From NCBI GenBank assembly GCA_012064415.1, contig SSNU01000041.1, positions 70,330 through 134,329 of the forward strand: DNA of 64,000 nt, in the 5' to 3' direction. Below the pieces are notes generated by a model. The model made no database searches and was not told where the DNA came from. It saw nothing but the letters and a program-made list of their open reading frames with translations. This document shows, in pieces, positions 22,528-35,099 of this stretch. Origin of the DNA: Gyrodactylus bullatarudis (lineage: Eukaryota > Platyhelminthes > Monogenea > Gyrodactylidea > Gyrodactylidae). A program made the position numbers and the translations under genes. Numbering within the stretch: the stretch's first letter is position 1; every line of letters starts with the position of its first letter.

Positions 22528-23061
22528 TATCCTTTGTAAGTATAGGTGCTGCACTATTCATTATTCAGATGATTTCTTCACCATGAGTAGAGCACTGCTT
22601 TTCTTCTTATGGATTTTTCTAACTCGCAGATGTGTCTTCAATTCCTATGGATAAATTTGAATATATATTTTAAAAAGCTCAAATATTTATGGATTCCGAG
22701 TCAGATTGAAAAGATAAAAATATTGCTAGAATAAGAAACCCAATTTATTGCCAGCTTAGTGTAAGTGGTATAGTACTCAAAATAAGTTTTCCATTAATTA
22801 TTACGTACAAAGTTCAAATTTCTGCCCGTATAAATTTTGAAATTAGCCTTCAGAAAATTTCCGACTCCTAGATTCAAGTACTTCAAGCAAAGATTTTAGC
22901 ATGAATAAAAGGCTCAGGGTTTGAACATTACCAAATGTTAAGTTAATTGTTGAATTTAGCCATTTTTTCGAAGAAGAGCGTTGCTCTAACCATGAGTGAA
23001 TAGTTTGTATTAACAAGAATGAGAGGGGTTAGAAGAGTTTTTCCTTTATTCATGTGTTAGT
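22528..23061. other. Intergenic interval
   Basis: No gene recognised. The right end carries the AATAAA polyadenylation signal (minus strand, 23045-23050) of the small secreted peptide gene. Confidence 0.5.
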
Positions 23062-23229
23062 TTACTCAAACATATCCTCTTCGGCTAGAATACTCTCGTC
23101 TTCCTCAGTCTCATCCCTGCCGGTGTTGATGTTAATCTTGGTCTCACGTTTTGCAATCACTGCGGACAAGCCAAACATACTCATGATCACAGTCATAACG
23201 AGTAAGGTTAGAAATATTCTTGAGTTCAT
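23062..23229 (-). CDS. Small secreted peptide (55 residues), unknown
   Basis: A single open frame on the minus strand starts MNSRIFLTLLVMTVIMSM and continues through a hydrophobic signal peptide likely cleaved after SAVIA. The mature part is about 29 residues, begins KRETKIN and ends with a very acidic tail (DETEEDESILAEEDMFE). It has no cysteine. The gene has the marks of a real transcript: a TATA-like aataaatag about 50 nt upstream of the ATG and an AATAAA signal 11 nt after the stop. I recognise no family. It might be a precursor of a secreted peptide, an acidic cuticle or gland protein, or an immune effector; none can be chosen from sequence. Confidence 0.55.
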   Translation of the reverse strand: MNSRIFLTLLVMTVIMSMFGLSAVIAKRETKININTGRDETEEDESILAEEDMFE

Positions 23230-23561
23230 GATGCACGTATTTTAGGAGAGATATTGCCGGTTAACCTGTTCATCTCCTCTATTTATTCTTAATTCTACAA
23301 CTACAGGACACAATGAATGAACTGAATGAACTACCCACTACACAGTGCACCATGAACCTTTCTTATTTATTGATAATTTCAAAATTAAACTGAGAAAAAA
23401 AGAAAATAGTTTTCATCTAGGCTCTTTTTCTATATAGATAGATAGATAGATATTCACAGATTGACTGATAAAGTAAGTAACAAACATGCAAGTTATTGTG
23501 GGAATTAATTCACATTCTACTCATTTATTTGGGATTTCAACTCAAGAAGAAATCAAGGCTT
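23230..23561. other. Intergenic interval with a short GATA repeat
   Basis: Promoter side of the small secreted peptide gene on the left and the 3' flank of the protease gene on the right. A run of gata units lies near 23433-23452. Nothing else was recognised. Confidence 0.5.
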
Positions 23562-25068
23562 TCAATCTTGGTCAGAATGTCGGTCTAGTTCCTCTCGATA
23601 GAGAATATCTTCGATCCATTTAACAGAATTATGTACGGCTGTATAGACGCCGCTATGCAGGCCACAACCATCAGCAACTCCGAAACTGGTGATTCCGTAC
23701 AAGACCCATTTGTTGTTCAGCTTCTGGTCTTGACAAAAGAGGCCACCGCCACTATCCCCTCTGCAGGTGTCCTGAGAAAATTTATTAATCATAGAAAAAA
23801 ACCTACTATTCCCACTTCTCCAGCGCAAATGTGAACTTTCCGATCAATGTATCGCATATTGGAACTGCACTGCCTAATATTCTTCAGGGGCATTTTCGTT
23901 TCCATAAGCACCTCTGAATTGTTCTCAGTAGAGATATCTTCCTCCTCCTCAGATAAGTCAAGAAATTCACTCGGCAACAGTCGATCGGAGGATAAAAAGG
24001 CACTAATCGTCTCCAAGATTCTCTTTCGTTTCTTATTATTATTGGTTCCTTTCTCTGTTGAGCCCCAGCCAATTGCGTAACAAGTTGAATTTAGAGGTAA
24101 TTCCTCATTCATCCTTGGCAAACAGACGTTCTCTGTCTGCTCAACTTAAAATAGAAGAATAAAATTTAATTCTCGCATAAAATCCAACTAGCAGTGCTCA
24201 CTTGGAAGGGAGTTGTTTAGACGGAAAATTGCCAAATCATTTCGAACACCCAACTTGTTGTTATACTGAGGATGTATGATTATCGATTCAATGTACTGGT
24301 GGATCTCGAGATCCTCTCGCGTTGTCAGGTCGTTGTCGTTGACTTTGGCAAGAATTTTTATCTCATCAGAGAAGGCAGACATTTTCACCCATTTATTCTT
24401 GGGTATTCGGTTGGGCTTCACATTGACCAAGGAGACAATGTTCTCCAAGCAATGGGCAGCAGTTACAACATGCTGGGGTGTTATCAGAGTGCCACTACAA
24501 AATGGTTCCATCGAAATACCCTTTATGTCCAGGAAGAGACCCACATTCCATGGCCAGGCTTTGTTGTCCTTGACCTTGTGGCCGCCGACAATTTTCATCT
24601 GAGGATTTGCATTCTCACCGCAATTTTCAAACTTTTTCCTTATCTTATCCTTGAATTCAGCTGGAAAAATTGAAACGAAAAGGAGTAAAATTACAGTTCT
24701 TACTTACAAATTTTTTCAGTGCATCTGGCCAATTCAGCTCCTTCGCATTTTCGCTTTTCAATAATAAACTTTGTGTTGCATCCCTGATTTTTTGTATAGT
24801 CATCGAAGGATTCCTGGTACGACTTATCCTTGCAGACTCGATATCGGGTCTGTAAAGTCAGAGAAATCGAATGAGCACGGACTCAACTAACCTGAATGCA
24901 TTCATTCTTTAGGGAGCAATTGCCCCAGCTAGACCATTCCTCGTAGGCATCCCCATCGTAGGCGTACAAGGTCTTTTCCACAACAAAATACTTTGAGACA
25001 GGCCCAGCATTTCCCAAGAGAAATAGGAATGTAGCTTGCAGGAAAAGGATTTTCATTCCTGAAGTCAT
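23562..25068 (-). CDS. Secreted trypsin-like serine protease with TSP1 module
   Basis: Five exons (25068-24892, 24849-24708, 24660-24202, 24144-23807, 23771-23562) encode 441 residues; the introns are 42, 47, 57 and 35 nt. A signal peptide (MKILFLQATFLFLLGNAG) is followed by a thrombospondin type 1-like module (EEWSSWGNC...RYRVCKD). The zymogen would be cut at QMK/IVGG. All three catalytic residues of the chymotrypsin fold are present: His in VTAAHC, Asp in NDLAIF and Ser in CRGDSGGG. Asp six residues before the serine predicts trypsin-like cleavage after Lys or Arg. An unusual acidic insertion (SEEEEDISTE) lies between the Asp and Ser segments. The role could be in digestion, immunity or matrix remodelling; the TSP1 module suggests extracellular binding. 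Confidence 0.85.
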
Positions 25069-26075
25069 ATCTTAATAATAATATCTCAGACTAAGTGACT
25101 AATTCGATCTACTTGGCTTGTGTGTTAAATGATTAAATAAGAAGAAACTTTATTCTAGAAGAACAAGTTTCTCTTATTCCATTTTTTGCATTGACATGTT
25201 TCAATGACAGGTTCAAGTTACAAGAGAGATTCGCAAAGAACTTAGCAATGCACATTTTTTTGGTTAGATAACCTAATTTTTTGTTGAATCGACAAAAAAT
25301 CTCTCTCTCTCTCTCTCTGTTCAAACGAGTATGAATCAATGATGATTTTATTGATCCTTTCAAATTATTAAAACTTTTTCGCTACTTTTTGAACGTTAAC
25401 GAGGGGCCCCCAATCTAAAGTTTTCTCTCGTTCCAGCAGAACGTAAAGTTTCCAAACTTGATTATGAAAACACAATTGAATAACAGGTTATTATTGATTA
25501 TAATAAATAATTATTACTATATAGTTATCAGCACAAGTGAATTTGAGCATAATACAGCAGTCGTCGTTATACATTCAATACATTCTGCACACACAGGTCT
25601 ATAGTTCAAATTTGAACTATGCACTCATTCATACATTCAGTTCATACTACAATCTACACACATCCTTTTTAGATATATATTGTACATATTGTATATTATA
25701 ATGTAATTTAAATGTATTAATGATAGCATAAGCATTCTGATTGGCTGAATGAAAATACTCTAATTGTGTAAGTGTGCAATAGCGTTTGTTATTTTGAGTT
25801 AGTTACACACAATTGAAAGAATTAGATTTTAATCAAGTAGTACTCATTTACAACAAGGAGACCCCATTGAATGAATTCCCATTGAAGAGAGAAAGAGAGT
25901 GCTTTCGTGTGTGCTTTTGTTTCATTATATGAAGAGAATTTGTAGTCTATTGTTGTTGGATGGAATTACCAGTTCTCTATTCTCAGGCTACTTCTCTTGA
26001 TGCTGTATCTATGTGTTAGAGAGGAGCCTCTCACACATCTAACCACACGATAATAATAAAATTCTTTTCTCTTGT
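25069..26075. other. Intergenic interval
   Basis: About 1 kb between the protease and the ARL13-like gene, the two starts facing away from each other, so promoters of both should lie here. A CT microsatellite occupies about 25299-25318. No gene or transposon was recognised. Confidence 0.5.
25299..25318. repeat. CT dinucleotide microsatellite
   Basis: About ten uninterrupted ct units between the protease gene and the ARL13-like gene. Confidence 0.85.
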
Positions 26076-26936
26076 ATGAATAATATTGCCAGCTATTTAA
26101 ACTGCTGTTCTGTGAGACATTCAAGGGAAAGAGAGACCAGGAACGAGACCGAAAATCACTCCCCAAGGAAAAAGTCCCCAAAGCAATACCCAAAATCAGA
26201 AAAGTACTCAAGAATCGACTACATTACCTATCCAATCTTAGGCTTGGATGACTCGGGAAAGACTTCCATTCTGAAGAGATGGCAACCTAATCATACGATT
26301 AGCTATGATGGACCAACAGTTGGAGCGAATACCGAGAAGCTTCGCTTACTCAAAACAAAAAGAATTTATTGGAGACCAAAGAAGAGACGTATGGCCCATA
26401 CCTTCATCCTCAGGGATTTGGCTGGCTCAACTAGTTCTCGACTTTTGTGGAATAATCACTGCAGAAATATCGGTGGAATATTCTACACAATAGACTGCTC
26501 CAATCATTCGAGAATTTCCGAGTCCGAACAAGAACTCAAGGCCATAGTAAACAGTCTAGAAAATTCCAATATACCCATAGTGATAATGGCCAATAAACAA
26601 GATAAGGAAAACTCCCTTACTGTGGTCGATTTAGTCGTAAAGCTCAGACTTGATGAGATCAAAAATCCTGTCCAGTTAATACCCACGTCAGCAGTCAATT
26701 CGTTGGGTCTAAGTGTAGCCCTAGAATCAATGAAACGAATGTCAAGGGAATACCGAAAACAACAACGAAAAGCCATAAAGGAACAACGAAAGATGAACTC
26801 ACACCGTCTGAGTTATCTCTCCCCGTCGATAACTCTCTACGATTCATCAGAGAGTCTAAACTCTCTTGAGAATCCCCTCGATGATTGGAGGTCAGAGGGG
26901 ACTAAACTAAATCAGCTCTTGGACGTTTCCCTGTAA
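26076..26936 (+). CDS. ARL13-like small GTPase, intronless
   Basis: A 286-residue ARF-family GTPase. The P-loop is GLDDSGKT; switch II is RDLAGS where most ARFs have WDxGGQ, so the catalytic glutamine is missing, as in ARL13. NKQD and TSA complete the nucleotide pocket. The N-terminus has a cysteine pair (LNCCS) suited to palmitoylation, again as in ARL13B. A basic, helical extension (YRKQQRKAIKEQRK) and a Ser-rich tail follow the GTPase domain. ARL13 proteins act in cilia as exchange factors for ARL3. Divergence is strong, so another atypical ARL is possible. The gene has no intron, unlike most of its neighbours. Confidence 0.7.
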   Translation: MNNIASYLNCCSVRHSRERETRNETENHSPRKKSPKQYPKSEKYSRIDYITYPILGLDDSGKTSILKRWQPNHTISYDGPTVGANTEKLRLLKTKRIYWRPKKRRMAHTFILRDLAGSTSSRLLWNNHCRNIGGIFYTIDCSNHSRISESEQELKAIVNSLENSNIPIVIMANKQDKENSLTVVDLVVKLRLDEIKNPVQLIPTSAVNSLGLSVALESMKRMSREYRKQQRKAIKEQRKMNSHRLSYLSPSITLYDSSESLNSLENPLDDWRSEGTKLNQLLDVSL

Positions 26937-27397
26937 TTCCCTCTCGAATATCTAGCCCTTTCTTTGTGCATCACTGTTGTTATTCTCAATTCAATAGAAG
27001 AAGAACAGGCAGTTTTTACATGTTTCATGATTTCGTGATCGATGATGTCTTTCTTGAACAACTTAGAATATACTTTCTCGTAGTTACTCAAGAGTAGTTT
27101 TGTTTATAAAATAAATTATTTATATAAAAATTGCCACTTGTATTTCAAATGCTTACTGCTGCTTAAAAGTGATTGTAAGAGCTAACGCCTTCTTAACTGA
27201 CCTAAAACTGAACGTAATCATTTCAAATGGACAAGACTTTTTTTCAAATTTTTATCATTATACTTTAATTCTAAACAAATTTTCTTTCAAGAACAAAAAA
27301 AAGATAACTTTTCAATGGAAGGCTTAATACAGGCATACATACACACACACCAAAGATGAGTGTTGACAGAAAAACTGTTGAAATTTTAACTCTGATT
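26937..27397. other. Intergenic interval between convergent genes
   Basis: Holds the 3' ends of the ARL13-like and Ly6-like genes. AATAAA-like signals are present (for example aaataaatt near 27109). A short CA run lies near 27338. Nothing else was recognised. Confidence 0.5.
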
Positions 27398-27898
27398 TCA
27401 CTTGAAAAGCATAGAAATGATGAGGGGCAAGACTAGCATAACGGACATTTGCTTCATATTAACAGCAGAGTTGCACAAATCCCCATCACAAATACAATAG
27501 ATTGACTTTACAATGGAATTTGTCCCGACACGAGTAGTACATCCCTTGGGCTCAAGGACATTGGAACAGCCTCTGGTAATGCGAGTTCTTCCATTCTCTA
27601 GAGAAAAGGTTGTCAAGATAACCATGATGATGACCTACCATATTGAAGTGTTTTAGTGCAAGTCATTGGCTTGGAGGGGTCAACGTCCTCATCGCTAGAG
27701 CAAGTCTTCTTGAACTGATATCCGTTCCAATTTGAACAAGCCTCTTCGTCATTGTATGAATTACAGACGACACAGTCGAGTCCGTTTCCTAGAACAGAAA
27801 CTTAGCTTAGTGCAAATTTTCTATGAGAGATTACTGCTGCACATACCCAGAGTGAAAAGAACTGAAAAGAGACCGAGAACTACTAAGATTCGATGCAT
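27398..27898 (-). CDS. Ly6/three-finger (quiver-like) GPI-anchored protein
   Basis: Three exons (27898-27847, 27788-27639, 27597-27398; introns of 58 and 41 nt) encode 133 residues. A signal peptide (HRILVVLGLFSVLFTLG) precedes a cysteine-rich domain starting LDCVVCNSYND, with Cys pairs through KKTCSS, MTCTK, RGCSN and GCTT and closing on the Ly6 signature CDGDLCN. A hydrophobic C-terminus (MLVLPLIISMLF) after a short spacer fits a GPI-attachment signal. Insect relatives such as quiver/sleepless and boudin modulate ion channels or septate junctions. The family call rests on the CxxC start and the terminal CDGDLCN; the exact member is unknown. Confidence 0.85.
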
Positions 27899-28933
27899 AA
27901 TTGAAGAGATTTGAAAGAATCTGCATATAGCCTTCAATTCATAGTGAAAACTGCTTTGATTTCATTGGTTCACCTTTTTAGTTTGAATATCCAATCAGAT
28001 TATAGTATCCATGTAAAGTACAAAATCTCTCTATCTATCATCTGTAATTGGAATGTTATTGTATTACAAAAGACAGGGAGGGAGTTTCTAATATCCTTGA
28101 CCTTTAACTGTCTCTTTTGTATGAGTTGAATTTAAAAGTCCTAACACAGTACAAAAACAGATGCAGGTAACCTAAGAACAATTTCAACTACGAAGAACTG
28201 ATCAATTTGAAATTTTCCCTCTGATAACATAATGCATCATGTGTAGATGAAACAGGAGATTGAAACAAAAGAAACTTTCTATATTATATATTCTTGTTCA
28301 TAATAAAAAATAATACATTTTTGGACTGTATTTTATGGGAATGTACGAGAGTGTTGGTATCTTTCTCTGCTTCCTTGTGACAAATAAATCTCTAATCGAT
28401 ATAATCCAGTGCAGTCCACTTGAGGGTCAATCCTCTTTCCTCTTTCAAGTTGTTCCTCTCATGACACTACAGTGTATTAGGAATATTCACACTCTTCTCT
28501 CTAAATACATCATCAGTACATTAACAGAGTACTGTGGATGTATGTATGTATCAGTTAGAGATAAGTACAGATGGAAAGACACAAAATGTTATTCTGAGAC
28601 AAAGTGAGACAAACTCAAAGAGTACCACATACACACTATTATTATTATTACTGCATTTTCATAATGAAGATGAAGGGCGGGAGGGAAGTGTGGTTGGGCG
28701 GGGATTGGAATGTCTGATAAAAAATTTGTTAGTTCCCTGTAAATTCTCCTTTCTTTATAATTTATGTGAGAATGAAACTGGACAAAACTATGCAGAATGC
28801 ACAAGAAAAAAACAAGTCACATGATACAATAGAATCTCATATTGGTCAACGAGATCCCCAATAATAATAATAATGGGTATTGATGAAAGACAAAATGGAG
28901 TGTACTGTATTAAAGAGTAATGTGAGAGTATCT
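27899..28933. other. Intergenic interval
   Basis: About 1 kb between the Ly6-like promoter and the 3' end of the SGSM gene. Short ATT and AAT repeats lie near 28636 and 28862. Open frames here are short and show no family resemblance. Confidence 0.5.
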
Positions 28934-31900
28934 CTAAGATCTACTGCTGCCATCTTCGCCTGTAGCCTTTCCATCAATCTTTATCCATGATTGCAACTGG
29001 AAAAGGAGGTTTCTGGCTATGGACAATATCCTCTCAGCATCATGATGTTCAGCCCGTTCTGATGGAGGAGAGAGAAGAAAAACCTTGTTAATTATGCTCA
29101 AAAGAGTTATTTTTTTCAATAAAAGAAACCTAACCATTGAAGAATCGAATGATGTCAGTAAAGTCCATGTTGTAGCAGATGATGTTGTCCCTGTAGAAAA
29201 GGATCAGTGCCAGGGCAATGAACAAGTTGAAGTGGTCTGTAATCAACATTCTGGCTGACCAAATTGTCTCCCATACCTTGAAGATGTCTTCGTATTTCAT
29301 TTCTGAAATAATAATAATAGAATCAGCAAAATAATTCAAAATCAATTAATTACCCCTTTTAAAATCTAGGAGAAACCAACGATAACAAAAGTAGAAATAG
29401 GTATTGTCACCATTCTTGTTCATCAACTGGTGCACCTCGGGATCAAGGAACTGAAATGAGCCAAATTATCAACTCACTGACCAATGGGGCAAAAGCTTTA
29501 GCTTACCTCAATGAGGGAATTCAAGTTATCTAGGTACTTGTCAATCTTTGATACATTCTCCTCCTCTGGCGATGTGGTTGGTTTCTCCTCCAAGCCTGCA
29601 CTAGACTTTTCTTCCCGATTCAAAGTCTTGTACTTTTGACGTTTCGATAGCTTTCGCGGCTTTGACGCTTCCAGTTCAGTCTCCTGGAGTAAATGCCTAC
29701 CGACTGTACCAGAATTAGCTGAGGGCATCTAGTAATTTTTATTTTTAATTATACAATTTGATCAGATAGACTACGAAATGTATGTAATTGATATATTGTA
29801 TGTATTGAGAATGACTCACTTGAGTTAGATCGATGGATTGGGGTACCTTTGGAAAGTTATCTATAGACCATCGCATTATCCGAGAGAATGCCATGTAGGT
29901 TAAATGTTCATTTCCCTTCATAATGACAAGAATCGGAGCTAAAATGTCACACATTCCCTGGACATAGCCCACATCCATATGTTCCCATACCCAGGAGGCC
30001 ATAATGTTCCTGAGCTTCCCCAGATTATTTAGGCAGCCCTTTGACTTTTGCTCCGAGTAAAAGGCATAATTTCGATCACATCTCGCCACATCTTTGTCAA
30101 TACGATGAATGTTTATGGAAAAAGCCTCGATTATTTCATGCTAAAACAAGACAATAATTTAGAGTTTTCTCGTGAGCAATTTTTTGTGGAAATTCACCGA
30201 ATAGCTGAGAGAAGCATCTGCTCTAAAATGTCTAAAGTTGACCTTGGACTCATCATCCTCTGGGTTGTTGTCGTCGTTATCACTAGACTTTTTCTGTTGC
30301 CCATCATAATCTGAACAGTCTGAAGTCATTTCAATAGTAGTCAATGTTCCTGTGTTATTATCCGATGTCAGCTGGTGTTTTTGATGTTCCGGGTTTAATT
30401 CAGCAGATTTTTCTAAAAGCAGCAGTTCATCTGGTTGCTTAAATTAAGGAAAACTTCTTGTTTACTCTAATTTTGCATTAAAACAAAAGCATTTGAATAA
30501 AGAAGAATGATTTCAAATGTTTTACCTTGGTAGAGGACACTTTCCTCTTGATTGACATCCAAATTTCATTGAAGAATTCATTGACATCGGCTTCTTTACT
30601 CTTTTCCGGGGATGAAGTTGTCCTCTCGGAGTTGTTCTCCTTGTTGAAATGGGATTTTTCATTAAGATTTGCCTCTGCATTCAACATGGCTTCAACGGCC
30701 ATCCATTCCGTTAGTATTTTATCATACTTGGCACGGATTTTTTGATTGATTTTATCCATCTCGTTACTCTCCTCAATTTCCCAGGGGTAAACACCCAAAA
30801 GTGTTAGCCACACCTCTTGGCGAAGTTCCGGTTGGCAACCTCCAAAGTAAATGTGGCGATAAAATTCCTTTTCAGTCTTGATCTAAAGAAGAAATTACAT
30901 GTAATCCCCTCTTTCTTTTTGGTGTTATAAATCTTACTGGTCCTTCGTTGCGTTTTTTAGAAAGCCAATTGTCTTTTGTAACACCGCCGGACGCATTAAC
31001 TGGTTGGTCAAGGCATAGAATTTCATATGGGCACTCTGATTTGATTAGTTTTGATAATTTTGATCGCATCATCTTCAACATTCGATAGTACTCGTACCCT
31101 GAATAGGGGAATTTCAGAAAATCAAACTTGTAGATTACTATTTAAATTTTCTTACATCCTTTTATGGTCCTGGTGAGGATTTGTTTACGAATAGAACTGC
31201 ACAAGTCATCAATGGAAGAAATCGTAGAATCAAGCTCCCTGGCGTCTCCTCTCTGATTCTCCGAGCTTTGTTCTTCACTGTAAAAATCTTTGAGGTAGTT
31301 TTGCCTCACTTTTCGATCGGTTAGATCCACGTCCATGCTGTCCTTGTAAAGCTCTTCAGAAGGGTTTTTGTGAATGACTCGAAAGAGGAAATCTTCCGTC
31401 TTTGGCTCGATGCACTCCATGTCAGCATACTTTTCCGGCTGACGTGCACTGGGCCATCCGAAGGAGAAGAGTTCGACAAATGAGCCAGTTTGAGATAATG
31501 ATTTAGGGTTCGTATTCTTATCTTCTGGATGGGATTCCCTCTCTTCGGGGACATGATGATCCCCGCTTTGTTTTCGACCACTTCCAACCACTTGAGGGCC
31601 ATCTTCTTGGCACATTTTTTCTTTGAACGACGGAGACGGCTCCAGATGACCATTCGGCCTCAAGCCTTCCTCAATAGCGATGAGAAACTGACTAAAAGAT
31701 GCATTACTTGATTTGGGAAAGAATAGAGGCGGTAATTGGACTCCATCGAGCCTGATCAAGATTATGCTGTCCCCTAGTTTTATTTGATCATACAAGGCTG
31801 CTTCCTTTTCCTCTGTCATCTTCCCTGCTTAAAAATGAATTAATGAATGAATGAAGGGAGAGGATGAAAAGAATCAGTTTCCCCTTTCGAAAGAGGCAAT

Positions 31901-34900
31901 GGATCTCACCAGAATCAGAGGAAGAATTCTTGCTTTGGTGATGACAATGGATGTAGACAATATTCTCCATGTTGACTGTAAATGCATGTCGCCAGTAGTT
32001 CCTGTGAGTTGGATGATAAAAAAAAATAAACAGTGTCACAATTCTTATTCTTATTTGCTAATAATCCATAAAAAGTTGCAAATATTGAAATAGTGTATTT
32101 CAAAGAATTTCCATTGCTTACTCCTCTTGCATTTGATCGTCCGGAGAGGAATCGTCCCCAAGGTAGACGGCCAAATTGGGGGTCCATTTAAGTAGGAGAT
32201 TCTTGGAAAAGTTTCTGGCTGAATAGAAATTGCTAGAGGAAGTGACATCTGTCAAATGAAGAGACAAGTACCCCTGAATGTATCCGTCAGACTGGAGAGA
32301 GTAAATAAATGAATTAATTTTGGGTTTAATAACCTGTATTGTGTGTGCTGTAGATAAGTATGAGTACACTTTACAAACTACTATGCAATGGGAGAATTTG
32401 AGCTGTATTCATAGTAATTTCTACTTCAGTGCATGCCCAAATGTCCAAGTACATTACATTTTATGCTGTGTATGTTCAAGTCTACTACTCTGTATTATTA
32501 CATACATATTGATTGAGATCAAGGGTATAAATCCAATGAATTTGTATTATTGATTAATTTTCATCAGTTGCTAGCCTAAGGGATGGGATACTTCTACTCT
32601 TTTTGTCCATTTGTCCTTGCAAATCTCTGAATGAAAATACTCGAATGGAAAATAATTTTTAATCCCCTCAGAATGATGAATTGTTATTACACCATTTTTC
32701 ACCATATTATGCATTGCATGGGTTTAAATCCTTCTACTATGATTGTGTGTGTTTGTGTGTAGTGAAAACACTTACAGTATTAACAAGAACATTGTTCTTC
32801 CCATAAATAAGTTCAGTGTGGCAATTTTGATGAAGCCATTCAACGTATTCCCTCGCTGTATGTACTGTATTGCCGTCTGGTCTAGTAGATTTTAGATTGG
32901 ACCGAATTGCACTGCCATACAACTGGTTTGTTGGTAGAGACTTTTTGTGATTCTGATGCATTGGAAAGATTTTCCTATTACCCTGAGAACGAATTATCAG
33001 ACCAGAGTGATCTTGACTCGACGAGCTTTCCAGCTGTTGAAGATATATATAACACTTGTATATTATATTTTTTTAAATTCAATTTGAGAGATGGAAATTT
33101 CTAATCACCACATTGCCCAACTCACAAGCATACAATGCGAATTCTTTATACTGAACAGTCCAGAGAGGATATTTCCAAAGTTGCTGACACTCTGACGCCT
33201 ATTGGAAGGATCTCTATAGATCGGGGAGTCTTCAGGGAGTAGGGATGATGGATTCTCTGTTTTATCTGGTTCATAAGAAAATACATGAATTAATCAAAGT
33301 GACATTTAGATTCCAGTCAAGATTCTATAGAAATTGCGTGTGGAATTCGTATTTCATCAATCAACTCTCCAAATTACCGATTCCTAGGAGTTATATAAGT
33401 TATTGTATCATTTTGGTGTTTTGATTGATGATGATGATGATGATGATGATGACAAGATTCTTATCCAAAAAGATTAGATTTTGAGGCAGTAGTCGATTTT
33501 AATCATGTGTGACACGACACGAATGGTTTATTCCCAACTTACCGAGTTGGTTGTAAATCAAATTGAACTGGGCCAGAGTTGGATTATTCTTCATTAATTT
33601 GCTCCCGGAGGAATTAGTTCGACCCTTGGCGTAGATCTTTTGGCGATCGATGAGCTCCTTGGCTGGTGGATCTATCCAACCAATATCAAGACTCTTCATT
33701 CTCGAGTATTCCAAGGAGCAGGGTCCAGCTAAAAATAAATGGATGAAAATGTAAAGTTTATCTGCATCCATGATCAAACTGTTGTTCTCCGACCATCATG
33801 CATGCTAACTTGGTTGATGGAAAATGAGACATTCCAATTACAATTACGTACTGAGAAGGGAGACATGTTTTTCTCTTCATGTCTTCCTATTATGCCCATG
33901 TATATGTGTGTGTGATTGTGTGTATGTATCAATCTTGTATTCTCCCGCTGAAATTTATTTCCATATACAATGTATACATTGGACAATATACTGTACTCTG
34001 TGAATATATTAGTCTGTGTACACTCTCAATCGATTGTAATTATTCAATAATTCTCCAATATAAAATTTAATCTACTTTTTATCACACGAAATGAGATTCG
34101 TATTCACAATAATAACACCCAGTAAAAGTAGATAACGAATTCAACACACAACTTACTGAGTAGATGATAAAAGATGTTCCCATAAATTTCATTTGCAATT
34201 ATTGAATCAGTCTCATAATACTTCCTATAAGAGATAATAATAAGATAACATGTATAGATGACTAACATGTAATTATTCAGCAAGAATTGGACAATTGGTA
34301 ACAGTTTACGCTCCACAATAGCAGCTCTAATACAAAGACACTTGTTCAAGGAAGAAGAATACATGCGTCGTTGTTTGATGTACTCATTGTCAATCTTTTG
34401 TTGAACATTATCACGAGCAGATGAAGAATTTCCAAAGATGGAGAATTCGCTAGAGAATATACTGCTTTCACTGAAGGAGTCAAGGAGAGATATCCCGGTT
34501 AATGAAGATGAGTTCGATTGCTGATTATGAGGTTGAATCATCTTTTCGAATTCAGGAATTTTCTCCATGACATACAAAGCCTCTGGACAGGCTTTGGAAA
34601 TTTTTGAGAATAAACTCAGTATAGTGTTGGGAGTAAGAAAGCCAATTGTAAGGCGCTTAATTCCATATTGAAAACATGCATCTATAGAGACTAAATTTAG
34701 TTTTTAATTAAAAAATTGAAGCTCACAACATAAACTGATAAAATTACTACTCTCTTCATGGACATGATTTTTGTGAACAGACTCTTCAATAACAGATTTG
34801 ATATTCCTTTTCAAATTTTCGAGTAGTTTATCTATTTGAACATTCTTCTCCAAAAGATTTCGGGAAGAGAATGAATTATTTTCATTATTCTCTACAAATT

Positions 34901-34946
34901 TCTGTCTTTCGTCACATTCTTCAGCGTGTTTATCATTGTCAATCAT
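28934..34946 (-). CDS. SGSM-type RUN and TBC domain Rab GTPase-activating protein
   Basis: Homolog of vertebrate SGSM1/SGSM2 (small G protein signalling modulators), which bind RAP/RAB proteins and act as Rab-GAPs. The gene is split into many exons. From the start ([15 protein letters not shown]): a RUN domain at 34946-33520 ([38 protein letters not shown]), a linker with [12 protein letters not shown] and YGKNNVLV, a PH-like RBD at about 32370-31600 ([20 protein letters not shown]), then the TBC domain at 30870-28934. The TBC part keeps both catalytic fingers, the arginine in [11 protein letters not shown] and the glutamine in [12 protein letters not shown], and ends with [20 protein letters not shown] and [12 protein letters not shown], so it should be active. 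The start lies 153 bp from the divergently transcribed GPR89 gene. Confidence 0.9.
33428..33452. repeat. ATG/GAT trinucleotide microsatellite
   Basis: Eight or so gat units in an intron of the SGSM gene. Confidence 0.85.
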
Positions 34947-35099
34947 ATTTTTGGTGAATCAGTGAGGTCGACATTATACGAATTAAATTACCGCACAAGT
35001 CAACAGTAAACTTTAACTTGATCAACTTGATTTGTTTCCTTCAAGCACTTTTACAAAATTTTTATGAATTAAATTATTCATTGAATTGTAACACTATTC

